A stretch of DNA of 64,000 nt from Citrobacter freundii (GTDB lineage: Bacteria; Pseudomonadota; Gammaproteobacteria; Enterobacterales; Enterobacteriaceae), in NCBI RefSeq assembly GCF_011077955.1, contig NZ_JAALBX010000009.1:62001-126000 (forward strand), read 5' to 3'. Of this stretch, positions 53,198-64,000 are shown in pieces. The position numbers were made by a program, and so were the translations under genes. How positions within the stretch are numbered: position 1 is the first letter of the stretch; every line of letters starts with the position of its first letter. Under the pieces are notes generated by a model. It saw only the letters and a program-made list of their open reading frames with translations, had not been told where the DNA came from and did no database searches.

Positions 53198-54622
53198 GTG
53201 ACTGATAGTGCAGCTCAGCCGACTTTTTTGTTCCACGACTACGAAACCTTCGGCACCCGACCGGCGCTGGATCGCCCCGCGCAGTTCGCCGCTATACGCA
53301 CCGATCTGGATTTCAATATTATCGGCGAGCCAGAAGTGTTTTATTGCAAACCCGCCGATGACTATCTGCCGCAGCCAGAAGCGGTACTGATTACCGGCAT
53401 TACGCCGCAAATCGCCGCCGCTCGCGGCACCAACGAAGCTGATTTCGCAAAGCGCATCCATGATTTATTCACCGTACCGAACACCTGTGTGGTGGGCTAT
53501 AACAATGTGCGGTTTGATGATGAAGTAACGCGCAATATCTTTTATCGCAACTTCTACGATCCCTATGCCTGGAGCTGGCAAAATCATAATTCGCGCTGGG
53601 ATCTGCTGGATGTGATGCGCGCCTGCTACGCCCTGCGCCCGGAAGGCATTAACTGGCCGGAAAATGATGACGGGCTGCCGAGTTTTCGCCTGGAACATTT
53701 AACCGTCGCCAACGGTATTGAACACGCCAACGCCCACGATGCGATGGCGGATGTGTATGCCACTATCGCGATGGCGAAACTGGTTAAAGCCCGGCAGCCG
53801 CGCCTGTTCGAGTATCTTTACAGTTATCGCGTTAAGCAAAAGCTGGCGACGCTCATTGATATCCCGCAGATGAAGCCGCTGGTGCATGTTTCCGGCATGT
53901 TTGGCGCATGGCGCGGTAATACCAGTTGGGTCGCGCCGCTGGCCTGGCATCCGCAGAACCGCAACGCGGTGATTATGGTGGATTTAGCGGGCGATATGGC
54001 GCCGCTTTTAGAGCTAGATGCCGATGCCCTTCGCGAGCGCTTATACACGGCGAAAGCGGATTTAGGCGATGACTCCCCGGTGCCGATAAAGCTGGTTCAT
54101 CTCAATAAATGCCCCATCCTGGCGCAAGCCAATACGTTACGCCCGGAAGATGCCGACCGGCTGGGTATCAATCGCACGCGTTGCCTTGAGAACCTGAAAC
54201 TTTTGCGCGAGCGTCCTGACGTGCGCGAAAACGTCGTTGCGCTGTATGCCGACGCCGAACCGTTTGTACCATCGGATGATGTCGACGCCCAACTCTACAA
54301 TGGCTTTTTCAGCGATGCCGATCGGGCCGCGATGCAGATTGTTTTGCAAACCGACCCGCAAAACCTGCCGGCGTTAGATATCAGCTTTGTGGATAAACGC
54401 ATCGAGAAGCTGTTGTTTAACTACCGCGCGCGCAATTTTCCGGGCACGCTGGATCATGAAGAGCAGCAGCGTTGGCTGCGTCACCGCCAGGCGCGTTTCT
54501 CACCGGAATTTCTCCAGGCGTATGCGCAGGAACTGGAGATGCTCTACGGGCAGTATGAAGGGGATAGCGAGAAAATCGCCCTGCTACGGGCACTGTATCA
54601 GTATGTTCAGGATGTGCTGTAG
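53198..54622 (+). CDS. sbcB: SbcB, exodeoxyribonuclease I
   Basis: A 474-residue 3'-5' single-strand exonuclease. DEDD-type motifs: FLFHDYETFGT (metal-binding Asp/Glu), VVGYNNVRFDDEVTRNIFYRN, and HANAHDAMADVYATIAMAKL. The rest follows E. coli SbcB closely to the end (LLFNYRARNFPGTLDHEEQQRW). Starts with GTG at 53198. Unlike E. coli, yeeD and yeeE (tsuB/tsuA) do not follow. Confidence 0.95.
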   Translation: MTDSAAQPTFLFHDYETFGTRPALDRPAQFAAIRTDLDFNIIGEPEVFYCKPADDYLPQPEAVLITGITPQIAAARGTNEADFAKRIHDLFTVPNTCVVGYNNVRFDDEVTRNIFYRNFYDPYAWSWQNHNSRWDLLDVMRACYALRPEGINWPENDDGLPSFRLEHLTVANGIEHANAHDAMADVYATIAMAKLVKARQPRLFEYLYSYRVKQKLATLIDIPQMKPLVHVSGMFGAWRGNTSWVAPLAWHPQNRNAVIMVDLAGDMAPLLELDADALRERLYTAKADLGDDSPVPIKLVHLNKCPILAQANTLRPEDADRLGINRTRCLENLKLLRERPDVRENVVALYADAEPFVPSDDVDAQLYNGFFSDADRAAMQIVLQTDPQNLPALDISFVDKRIEKLLFNYRARNFPGTLDHEEQQRWLRHRQARFSPEFLQAYAQELEMLYGQYEGDSEKIALLRALYQYVQDVL

Positions 54623-54644
54623 CGCGACTGAATTTGAAGGCAAA

Positions 54645-54670
54645 AAAATGGCTCCCGAGGGAGCCATTTT
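54645..54670. terminator. Bidirectional terminator between sbcB and plaP
   Basis: Arms AAAATGGCTCC and GGAGCCATTTT (54645-54655, 54660-54670) around CGAG, with A-run and T-run flanks. Serves the convergent sbcB and plaP genes. Confidence 0.9.
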
Positions 54671-54676
54671 CGTTTC

Positions 54677-56038
54677 TTACTGAGCGATATCTTCGTACTG
54701 CGGAACCGGGTTGCGGAAGCTTTTGGTCACACAAGCCAGATAGACCAGGCCAATGCCTGCCCAAATCAGCCCTAACACCATTGAGCTTTCTTCCAGGTTT
54801 ATCCACAGCGCGCCTACGGTCAACGCACCACATACCGGCAATACCAGGTAGTTGAAGTGGTCTTTCAGCGTTTTGTTACGCTTCTCGCGGATCCAGAACT
54901 GGGAGATTACCGACAGGTTAACGAAGGTAAACGCCACCAGCGCACCAAAGTTAATCAACGCGGTCGCCGTCACCAGGTCGAAGTTAATGGCGAGCAGCGC
55001 GATAGCGCCAACCAGCAGCACGTTCCATGCCGGGGTGCGCCATTTCGGGTGCACATAACCGAAGAAACGGGTCGGGAATACGCCGTCACGGCCCATGACG
55101 TACATCAGACGAGAAACGCCTGCGTGCGCAGCCATGCCGGATGCCAGTACGGTAATGGTAGAGAATACCAGAACGCCGAACTGGAAGGTTTTACCTGCCA
55201 CATACAGCATGATTTCCGGCTGGGACGCGTCGGGCTCTTTAAAGCGCGAAATGTCCGGGAAATAGAGCTGCAAGAAGTAAGAAGCGCAGATAAAGATCAG
55301 ACCGCCGATAAGCGCCGTCAGGAAGATGGCTTTCGGGATCACGCGCTCTGCGTCTTTCGTTTCTTCAGACAGTGAACTGATACCGTCGAAACCGAGGAAC
55401 GAGAAGCACAGGATAGTCGCCCCGGTAATCATCGGCACCACGTGCGCGCCTTCGCTCCAGAACGGACGGGTACTGGTCAATGTGCCAGCGCCTTCGCCGT
55501 GCGCCACGCCGTAGATGATAAGCCCTACGATCACCGCCACAATACCCATCTGCAAAATCACGATCAGGGTGTTGAAATTCGCCACGCTCTTAATGCTGCG
55601 CAGGTTAGAGATGGTCATAAAGGCCACCAGCGCCACCACGAAAATCCATGACGGTACGGAAGGCACCAGCGCTTCAAAATAGATTTTGGCCAGCAGAATG
55701 TTGATCATCGGCATGAACAGGTAGTCCAGCAGGGATGACCAACCCACCATAAAGCCAACGGTCGGGCTAATGGATTTCTGGGCGTAGGTATAAGCCGAAC
55801 CGGCAGACGGGAAGCGCTTGACCAGTTTACCGTAGCTCAGCGCGGTAAACAGAATAGCGACCAGCGCAAAAGCGTAAGCCGTTGCGACGTGACCGTCAGT
55901 GAGGCCCGAGACGATACCGAACGTATCAAACAGCGTCATCGGCTGCATATAGGCAAGGCCCATCATTACAACCGGAATCAACGTAAGGGTTTTACGTAAT
56001 TCCACGCGAGAGGTGTTTGGAGTAGCGTTATGCGACAT
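54677..56038 (-). CDS. plaP: PlaP, putrescine importer
   Basis: A 453-residue APC-family transporter with about 12 membrane segments. The N-terminal [45 protein letters not shown] is nearly identical to E. coli PlaP (YeeF). It imports putrescine with protons and in E. coli supports swarming-type surface motility. The start at 56036-56038 matches E. coli, and an ATG two codons earlier is equally readable behind the GGGGG. Confidence 0.94.
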   Translation of the reverse strand: MSHNATPNTSRVELRKTLTLIPVVMMGLAYMQPMTLFDTFGIVSGLTDGHVATAYAFALVAILFTALSYGKLVKRFPSAGSAYTYAQKSISPTVGFMVGWSSLLDYLFMPMINILLAKIYFEALVPSVPSWIFVVALVAFMTISNLRSIKSVANFNTLIVILQMGIVAVIVGLIIYGVAHGEGAGTLTSTRPFWSEGAHVVPMITGATILCFSFLGFDGISSLSEETKDAERVIPKAIFLTALIGGLIFICASYFLQLYFPDISRFKEPDASQPEIMLYVAGKTFQFGVLVFSTITVLASGMAAHAGVSRLMYVMGRDGVFPTRFFGYVHPKWRTPAWNVLLVGAIALLAINFDLVTATALINFGALVAFTFVNLSVISQFWIREKRNKTLKDHFNYLVLPVCGALTVGALWINLEESSMVLGLIWAGIGLVYLACVTKSFRNPVPQYEDIAQ

Positions 56039-56184
56039 GGTCATCCCCCATTACGGCGAATGCCGTCGCAAAAGCAAAAAATTGCCCCATTTTTTGGTTT
56101 CCTCAGCGACAACAACTGTCGATTTTTAGTAAGTATCTATCCGGTACGAAGCCCGGCCTCTTTGATTTGAATGACATGTTTGTT

Positions 56185-56218
56185 GCAAAAAAATAACCGA
56201 CGCTCTTAACGTCGGTTA
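56185..56218 (-). terminator. Terminator of yeeY
   Basis: Arms 56194-56202 and 56210-56218 (TAACCGACG/CGTCGGTTA), followed on the minus strand by a long U-run (A-run 56187-56193). About 110 bases beyond the yeeY stop. Confidence 0.85.
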
Positions 56219-56328
56219 GCTTCATTTTTTGCAGGCGGCGTATTTTGCCCATTTTGAATTGCAAAGACAAGACGTTGAGAGCCTCATCACGCATTTCTTT
56301 TGATCTACGCACGTATTCCTTAAATAGA

Positions 56329-57237
56329 TTAGCGCCGTGGAGCGTAAAGGGCCACTATTTCCGGGCTGGAAAGTATGTTTTCCCGCCACCAGCCACAGGC
56401 CAATCCTTCGGTCTGTTCATTCCAGCCCACCCACACCGAATCGGTTGCCAGATCGGGGGTGACGCGCTTTTCCACCAGTGAGCCGGCGTCTATAAAGCGC
56501 TGGGCCAGATAGCGCGGTAAGTAGCCGCAGCCAAGACCGCTTATCTGCAATTCTAGTTTAGTTTTAAAATCGAACACGGTAATCGCTTCCTGCTCGTCAA
56601 GCACCATCGCCGCAGGCGACCAGGTGGGATACCCATCCCCCACAACGATGGCGCGATGGCGTTTGATGTCGCGACGATGCAGCGGTTCTTCGGCCTCTGC
56701 GAGAGCATGATGCGAGGCGACGACAAACACACTTTCAAGCTTACCCAACGGCGCATAGCCGAAGCCGCTAAGCCCCGGCGGATCGTGCAGGGCGCCGACG
56801 ATAATGTCCGCTCGCCCCTCGGTTAACGCCTCCCAGGAACCGCCCAGCACACCGTTGACAAATTTAAGCCGGGTTACGCTGTGACTGGCATAAAACTTTT
56901 CAATAAGCGGCGCCAGCAACGAAAATGGAAAGGTGTCATCCACGCCGATGCGCAGTTCGTTCTCCCACCCCTGATGCAGTTTTACCGCCTGTTTTTCCAT
57001 TTCTCGCACGATTAACAGTACTTCGCGGCCCCGTTCCAGCAGCATTTGGCCGGTTCGGGTAAACTTTGCCCGATGGCCGCTTCTGTCGAGCACTGTTATG
57101 TTGAGATCGCTTTCCAGTTTATGGACGGTATAGCTCAGCGCAGAGGGAGTTTTATAGAGTTTGGTCGCGGCGGCGGCAAAGCTGCCCTCTTTGTCGAGGG
57201 CATCAAGAATAACAAGAACATCCAGCAATGGTTTCAT
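56329..57237 (-). CDS. yeeY: YeeY, LysR-type regulator
   Basis: A 302-residue LysR-family protein. N-terminal winged helix: DVLVILDALDKEGSFAAAATKLYKTPSALSYTVHKLESDLNITVLDRSG (about 6-54). Effector-binding domain from about 90 (LRIGVDDTFPFSLLAPLI, GRADIIVGALHDPPG). It keeps the E. coli position next to plaP and yeeZ. Target genes and ligand are not established. Confidence 0.92.
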   Translation of the reverse strand: MKPLLDVLVILDALDKEGSFAAAATKLYKTPSALSYTVHKLESDLNITVLDRSGHRAKFTRTGQMLLERGREVLLIVREMEKQAVKLHQGWENELRIGVDDTFPFSLLAPLIEKFYASHSVTRLKFVNGVLGGSWEALTEGRADIIVGALHDPPGLSGFGYAPLGKLESVFVVASHHALAEAEEPLHRRDIKRHRAIVVGDGYPTWSPAAMVLDEQEAITVFDFKTKLELQISGLGCGYLPRYLAQRFIDAGSLVEKRVTPDLATDSVWVGWNEQTEGLACGWWRENILSSPEIVALYAPRR

Positions 57238-57277
57238 ATGCGCCCCCAGCGTTGCGCCTGATAACCCGTACCGGACG

Positions 57278-58102
57278 TTACTCCATTGGCATCACTAACG
57301 GGTCAGGGTACTGATATTCAAAGCCAAGCTCATTACAGATTCGGCTGCCATCAATAATTTTGCCGTTTCCCGGTTGGGCGCTGTCGCTAAAGTGCGGCGG
57401 CTCAAGACCGAGCTGGCGCGCCATGACCGGATAAAATTCCGCACGGGTCGGATGACGCGGCGCACATATATTATAGACGTGACCGCCTTTCGGGGCCTGA
57501 AGCAGCAAGCTAATCGCACCGACAACGTCTTCCAGATGTACCAGATTCACGCCATGATTGCCGTTCGGCCCGGTTTTACCCGCAAAGAACCGCCCGGGAT
57601 GCCGTCCTGGCCCAACCAGCCCGGCCAGACGCAGAATATCTACCGAGGTGCCCGGCAGGTGATGTAACCAGTCCTCCAGCTCCTTAAGCACTTTGCCGCT
57701 CTCAGTTTGCGGATGGCGCGGCGAGGATTCTTTATAGGTCCCTTCCGCATCGCCATACACCGAGGTGGAACTGGTGAAAATAATGCGCGGAATATTATGC
57801 GCCAGCGCGCTGTCGACGATTTCCTGCACGGCCTGAAGATAGAATTCGCCGTTACCGCCGGTGCGTCGTGCAGGGAGCGTCAGCACCAGGGCATCCACAT
57901 TAAGCAGGTTATCCAGTTCACCGCTGTCGCAGATGACTTCCGGCTGTAATTGCAACTGACAGGCCTCAACGCCGCACATCCGCGCCGCGTCAACGCCATC
58001 GAGGGTAGTTTTGCTGCCCGTCACTTTCCAGCCGCGCGCATTCAACGCCAGCGCCAGCGGCATGCCAAGCCAGCCTAATCCGACTATCGCAACCTTTTTC
58101 AT
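57278..58102 (-). CDS. yeeZ: YeeZ, NAD(P)-binding epimerase-like protein
   Basis: A 274-residue Rossmann-fold protein with the dinucleotide motif KKVAIVGLGWLGMPLALAL at 2-20 and an extended-SDR-like core (IIFTSSTSVYGDAEGTYKE, with the Ser and Tyr of the SDR site; VDILRLAGLVGPGRHPGRFFAGK). Matches the E. coli YeeZ position and length. Substrate unknown. 40 bases before yeeY, probably cotranscribed. yefM-yoeB, which follow yeeZ in E. coli K-12, are absent. Confidence 0.9.
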   Translation of the reverse strand: MKKVAIVGLGWLGMPLALALNARGWKVTGSKTTLDGVDAARMCGVEACQLQLQPEVICDSGELDNLLNVDALVLTLPARRTGGNGEFYLQAVQEIVDSALAHNIPRIIFTSSTSVYGDAEGTYKESSPRHPQTESGKVLKELEDWLHHLPGTSVDILRLAGLVGPGRHPGRFFAGKTGPNGNHGVNLVHLEDVVGAISLLLQAPKGGHVYNICAPRHPTRAEFYPVMARQLGLEPPHFSDSAQPGNGKIIDGSRICNELGFEYQYPDPLVMPME

Positions 58103-58253
58103 ACCCCCTCCTCTTTTCCCTTTTACGCCTTACAGACGTAGTTATAACGTAAAACGCAACGCACATCCCATACTGTGGAGTGTAGGCTACGCCAGCCGCC
58201 ATCTGCTGACAATTCACCTTCTAAAAACGAAACGGAAATTGATGAAAAAAGGG

Positions 58254-58283
58254 CTTGCCACATCAGGCTTTTCTGGTTTAGGG
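58254..58283 (+). promoter_or_regulatory. his operon promoter
   Basis: CTTGCC (58254-58259) and TTAGGG (58278-58283) are spaced 18 bases. They align with my memory of the E. coli hisp elements (CTTGCT and TTAGGT at the same spacing), about 40 bases before hisL. Confidence 0.75.
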
Positions 58284-58323
58284 TAAATGCCAGAGTTTGA
58301 ATAATCATTCATTAGAGAATTTT

Positions 58324-58374
58324 ATGACGCGCGTTCAGTTTAAACACCACCATCATCACCATCACCCTGACTAG
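58324..58374 (+). CDS. hisL: HisL, his operon leader peptide
   Basis: 16 residues, MTRVQFKHHHHHHHPD, with seven consecutive histidines, identical to the E. coli leader. Ribosome stalling at the His codons when charged His-tRNA is scarce prevents the downstream terminator from forming. Confidence 0.97.
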   Translation: MTRVQFKHHHHHHHPD

Positions 58375-58436
58375 TCTTTCAGGCGATGTGTGCTGGAAGA
58401 CAGTTAGATCTTCCAGTGGTGCAGAACGCAAGAGAA

Positions 58437-58472
58437 AGCCCCCGGAAGATCACCTTCCGGGGGCTTTTTTTT
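58437..58472 (+). terminator. his operon attenuator terminator
   Basis: 12-bp arms 58437-58448 and 58454-58465 (AGCCCCCGGAAG / CTTCCGGGGGCT) with a 5-nt loop, then eight T. The upstream copy of the pairing segment (CTGGAAGA...TCTTCCAG at 58393-58415) can form the competing structure. Confidence 0.95.
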
Positions 58473-58552
58473 ACCCCGTCGTTTAAGGGTAATCAGGTGC
58501 AGTAAAACAGATAACGCACAACACAAATCAGGGTTTACGAGGAAAAGAGACA

Positions 58553-59452
58553 ATGACCGACACCAACCGTTTACGCATAGCTATTCAGAAATCCGGGCGT
58601 TTAAGTGATGATTCACGCGAATTGCTCGCACGCTGCGGCATAAAAATTAATCTCCACACCCAGCGTCTGATCGCTCTTGCCGAAAACATGCCTATCGATA
58701 TCCTGCGCGTACGCGATGACGATATCCCGGGCCTTGTGATGGATGGCGTGGTGGATCTCGGTATCATCGGTGAGAACGTGCTGGAAGAAGAGCTGTTAAA
58801 CCGCCGCGCCCAGGGCGAAGACCCACGTTATTTCACATTGCGTCGCCTGGATTTCGGCGGCTGCCGTCTCTCTATCGCCGCCCCCGTGGATGAACCCTGG
58901 GACGGCCCGCAAGGTCTCAACGGCAAACGTATCGCCACCTCTTACCCGCACCTGCTTAAGCGTTACCTCGATCAAAAAGGCGTGCAGTTTAAATCGTGCC
59001 TGCTCAATGGTTCTGTTGAAGTCGCGCCGCGCGTGGGGCTGGCTGATGCTATTTGCGATCTGGTGTCTACCGGCGCCACGCTTGAGGCGAATGGTCTTCG
59101 CGAAACCGAAGTCATCTACCGCTCTAAAGCCTGCCTGATTCAGCGTGACGGCGAGATGCCCGAGACCAAACAACAGCTTATCGACAAACTCCTGACCCGC
59201 ATTCAGGGCGTCATTCAGGCCCGTGAATCCAAATACATCATGCTGCACGCGCCGACCGACCGTCTGGACGATGTGATTGCCCTGCTGCCGGGCGCGGAAC
59301 GTCCGACGATCCTGCCGCTGGCAGGCGATCAGCAGCGCGTAGCGATGCACATGGTCAGCAGCGAAACCCTGTTCTGGGAAACCATGGAAAAACTGAAATC
59401 TCTGGGCGCCAGTTCGATTCTGGTGCTGCCGATTGAAAAGATGATGGAGTGA
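58553..59452 (+). CDS. hisG: HisG, ATP phosphoribosyltransferase
   Basis: A 299-residue long-form HisG, the first enzyme of histidine synthesis, feedback-inhibited by histidine through its C-terminal ACT-like domain. Motifs: [41 protein letters not shown], and the PRPP loop [18 protein letters not shown]. It sits after the attenuator and four bases before hisD. Confidence 0.97.
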   Translation: MTDTNRLRIAIQKSGRLSDDSRELLARCGIKINLHTQRLIALAENMPIDILRVRDDDIPGLVMDGVVDLGIIGENVLEEELLNRRAQGEDPRYFTLRRLDFGGCRLSIAAPVDEPWDGPQGLNGKRIATSYPHLLKRYLDQKGVQFKSCLLNGSVEVAPRVGLADAICDLVSTGATLEANGLRETEVIYRSKACLIQRDGEMPETKQQLIDKLLTRIQGVIQARESKYIMLHAPTDRLDDVIALLPGAERPTILPLAGDQQRVAMHMVSSETLFWETMEKLKSLGASSILVLPIEKMME

Positions 59453-59456
59453 CATC

Positions 59457-61834
<2,378 letters not shown>

Positions 61835-61836
61835 GT

Positions 61837-62904
61837 ATGAGTCAGAAGATCCTCTTTATTGACCGTGACGGCACTTTAATTTCAGAACCGCCGGAAGATT
61901 TCCAGGTCGACCGGTTTAACAAGCTGGCGCTGGAGCCTGATGTTATCCCGCAACTGCGTAAACTTCAGGACGCGGGTTACCGGCTGGTAATGATAACCAA
62001 CCAGGACGGGCTGGGAACCGCCAGTTTCCCGCAGGATGATTTCGACGGCCCGCACAACCTGATGATGCAGATTTTCACCTCTCAGGGGGTGAATTTTGAA
62101 GAGGTCTTAATTTGCCCGCATCTGCCGGCGGATAACTGCGAATGCCGTAAACCGAAAACCCAACTGGTCACGGCATACCTTGAGCCAGACGCTATGGATC
62201 GCGCCAACAGCTATGTGATTGGCGACCGTGCGACGGACATCCAGCTTGCCGAAAATATGGGGATCACGGGGCTGCGCTATGATCGTGCCGAGCTGGGCTG
62301 GGCGAAAATCGCCGAGCAACTGACCCGCCGCGATCGTTACGCCCGCGTTGAGCGCTGCACCAAAGAGACCCAAATCGAGGTTGAGGTATGGCTCGACCGT
62401 GAAGGCGGCAGCAAGATCCACACCGGCGTAGGCTTCTTCGATCACATGCTTGATCAAATCGCCACTCACGGCGGCTTTCGCATGAACATCACGGTGAAAG
62501 GCGATTTGTATATTGACGATCACCACACTGTAGAAGATACCGGCCTTGCGCTCGGCGAAGCGCTCAAGCTCGCTCTGGGCGACAAACGCGGCATTGCGCG
62601 CTTCGGCTTTGTCCTGCCGATGGATGAATGCCTGGCGCGTTGTGCGCTGGATATTTCGGGGCGTCCGCACCTTGAATATAAAGCAGATTTCACCTTCCAG
62701 CGCGTGGGCGATTTGAGCACGGAGATGGTGGAACACTTCTTCCGCTCACTGTCTTACACCATGGGCGTTACATTGCATTTGAAGACCAAAGGCAAAAACG
62801 ATCATCACCGCGTGGAAAGCCTGTTTAAAGCCTTTGGCCGCACACTGCGCCAGGCAATCCGTGTGGAAGGCGACACCCTTCCTTCTTCGAAAGGAGTGCT
62901 GTAA
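61837..62904 (+). CDS. hisB: HisB, bifunctional phosphatase/dehydratase
   Basis: A 355-residue fusion typical of Enterobacteria. The N-terminal HAD-type histidinol-phosphatase has FIDRDGTLI (Asp nucleophile) and a zinc site ([16 protein letters not shown]). From about 168 the imidazoleglycerol-phosphate dehydratase carries [19 protein letters not shown] and [17 protein letters not shown]. Overlaps hisH by one base. Confidence 0.97.
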   Translation: MSQKILFIDRDGTLISEPPEDFQVDRFNKLALEPDVIPQLRKLQDAGYRLVMITNQDGLGTASFPQDDFDGPHNLMMQIFTSQGVNFEEVLICPHLPADNCECRKPKTQLVTAYLEPDAMDRANSYVIGDRATDIQLAENMGITGLRYDRAELGWAKIAEQLTRRDRYARVERCTKETQIEVEVWLDREGGSKIHTGVGFFDHMLDQIATHGGFRMNITVKGDLYIDDHHTVEDTGLALGEALKLALGDKRGIARFGFVLPMDECLARCALDISGRPHLEYKADFTFQRVGDLSTEMVEHFFRSLSYTMGVTLHLKTKGKNDHHRVESLFKAFGRTLRQAIRVEGDTLPSSKGVL

Positions 62905-63494
62905 TGGACGTGGTGATTCTGGATACCGGATGCGCCAATCTCTCTTCCGTAAAATGGGCGATTCAGCGCCTGGGCTATGAGCCGCAGGTGAGCCGCGATG
63001 CCGACGTGGTGCTGCGCGCCGACAAACTGTTTCTTCCAGGCGTCGGAACGGCGCAGGCCGCGATGGATCAACTTCGCGAGCGCGATCTTATTGAGCTGAT
63101 TAAAGCCTGCACCCAGCCTGTGTTGGGCATTTGCCTCGGAATGCAATTGCTTGGCGCCCGTAGCGAAGAAAGCCAGGGCGTTGAAACGCTGGGGATTATC
63201 GAAGAAGCGGTGCCCAAAATGACCGACTTCGGCCTGCCGCTGCCGCACATGGGCTGGAACCGCGTCTACCCGAAAGCGGGCAATCGCCTGTTCAACGGGA
63301 TTGAAGACGGCGCGTATTTCTATTTTGTGCACAGTTACGCCATGCCCGTGAACACCTACACCATCGCACAGTGCAACTACGGCGAGCCCTTTACCGCCGC
63401 TGTGCAGAAAGACAATTTTTACGGTGTGCAATTTCACCCGGAACGCTCCGGGGCCGCTGGCGCGCAGTTGCTGAAAAATTTCCTGGAGATGTAA
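62904..63494 (+). CDS. hisH: HisH, glutaminase subunit of IGP synthase
   Basis: A 196-residue class I glutamine amidotransferase that feeds ammonia to HisF. Catalytic Cys in [13 protein letters not shown] and His/Glu in [11 protein letters not shown]; oxyanion-region [13 protein letters not shown]. Ends at 63494, immediately before hisA. Confidence 0.97.
   Translation: MDVVILDTGCANLSSVKWAIQRLGYEPQVSRDADVVLRADKLFLPGVGTAQAAMDQLRERDLIELIKACTQPVLGICLGMQLLGARSEESQGVETLGIIEEAVPKMTDFGLPLPHMGWNRVYPKAGNRLFNGIEDGAYFYFVHSYAMPVNTYTIAQCNYGEPFTAAVQKDNFYGVQFHPERSGAAGAQLLKNFLEM

Positions 63495-64000
<506 letters not shown>

Noticed and set aside
56103-56312. Small minus-strand ORF between yeeY and plaP
   Set aside because: It overlaps the yeeY terminator hairpin, lacks a clear ribosome site and is not recognisable as a protein.

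Overview
The window is a chromosomal segment of a member of the Enterobacteriaceae. The right third (46.6-64 kb) is ordinary core genome in E. coli-like order: cobT-cobS-cbiB, yeeX, yeeA, sbmC with a LexA box, dacD, sbcB, plaP, yeeY, yeeZ and the his operon with its seven-histidine leader peptide. The genus cannot be fixed by eye. Enterobacter, Kosakonia and Citrobacter relatives are all plausible.

Left end (1-4 kb): island debris. It holds a broken P4-type integrase (in-frame stop plus loss of the catalytic tyrosine). It also holds three polymorphic-toxin remnants: the C-terminal tip of a Tlde1-like L,D-transpeptidase effector with an intact periplasmic immunity gene, a TPR/HEPN-like pseudogene, and an orphan Rhs-type HNH toxin tip with its SUKH-like immunity gene. 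An ORF tail without a start codon follows.

Centre (4.2-45.2 kb): a complete-looking Flag-2 (lateral, second) flagellar system. It starts with yafL (NlpC/P60 hydrolase). Next comes lfhA-lfhB-lfiRQPNM on the minus strand (export gate and C-ring), lafK (sigma-54 activator) and lfiEFGHIJ on the plus strand (basal body, export ATPase). A minus-strand block follows: a FliB-like gene (lafV), two very large multidomain glycosyltransferase genes, then lfgN, lfgM and lfgA. The plus strand then carries lfgBCDEFGHIJKL (rod, hook, rings, junction) and lafW. A minus-strand ToxR/ToxS-like membrane regulator pair (lafZ and partner) precedes lafA (flagellin) and lafBCDEFSTU (cap, chaperones, hook-length control, sigma-28, motor). 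Sequence-perfect sigma-54 promoters lie before lfgB, lafB and the lafV-glycosyltransferase operon. This suggests that LafK switches on hook-basal-body, filament/motor and modification genes together, with LafS/LfgM as the later sigma-28/anti-sigma checkpoint.

Most interesting points: the modification cassette packs five transferase-like domains into two proteins beside a FliB homologue that lacks its cysteine-rich N-terminus, and it has its own sigma-54 promoter. LfgJ is rod-cap only, while a YafL peptidoglycan hydrolase gene sits at the cluster edge, as yafL does beside the Flag-2 relic in E. coli K-12. LfiM lacks the CheY-binding N-terminus and no chemotaxis gene is present. A YagE-like aldolase gene (45.6-46.5 kb) fills the gap between the flagellar cluster and cobT.
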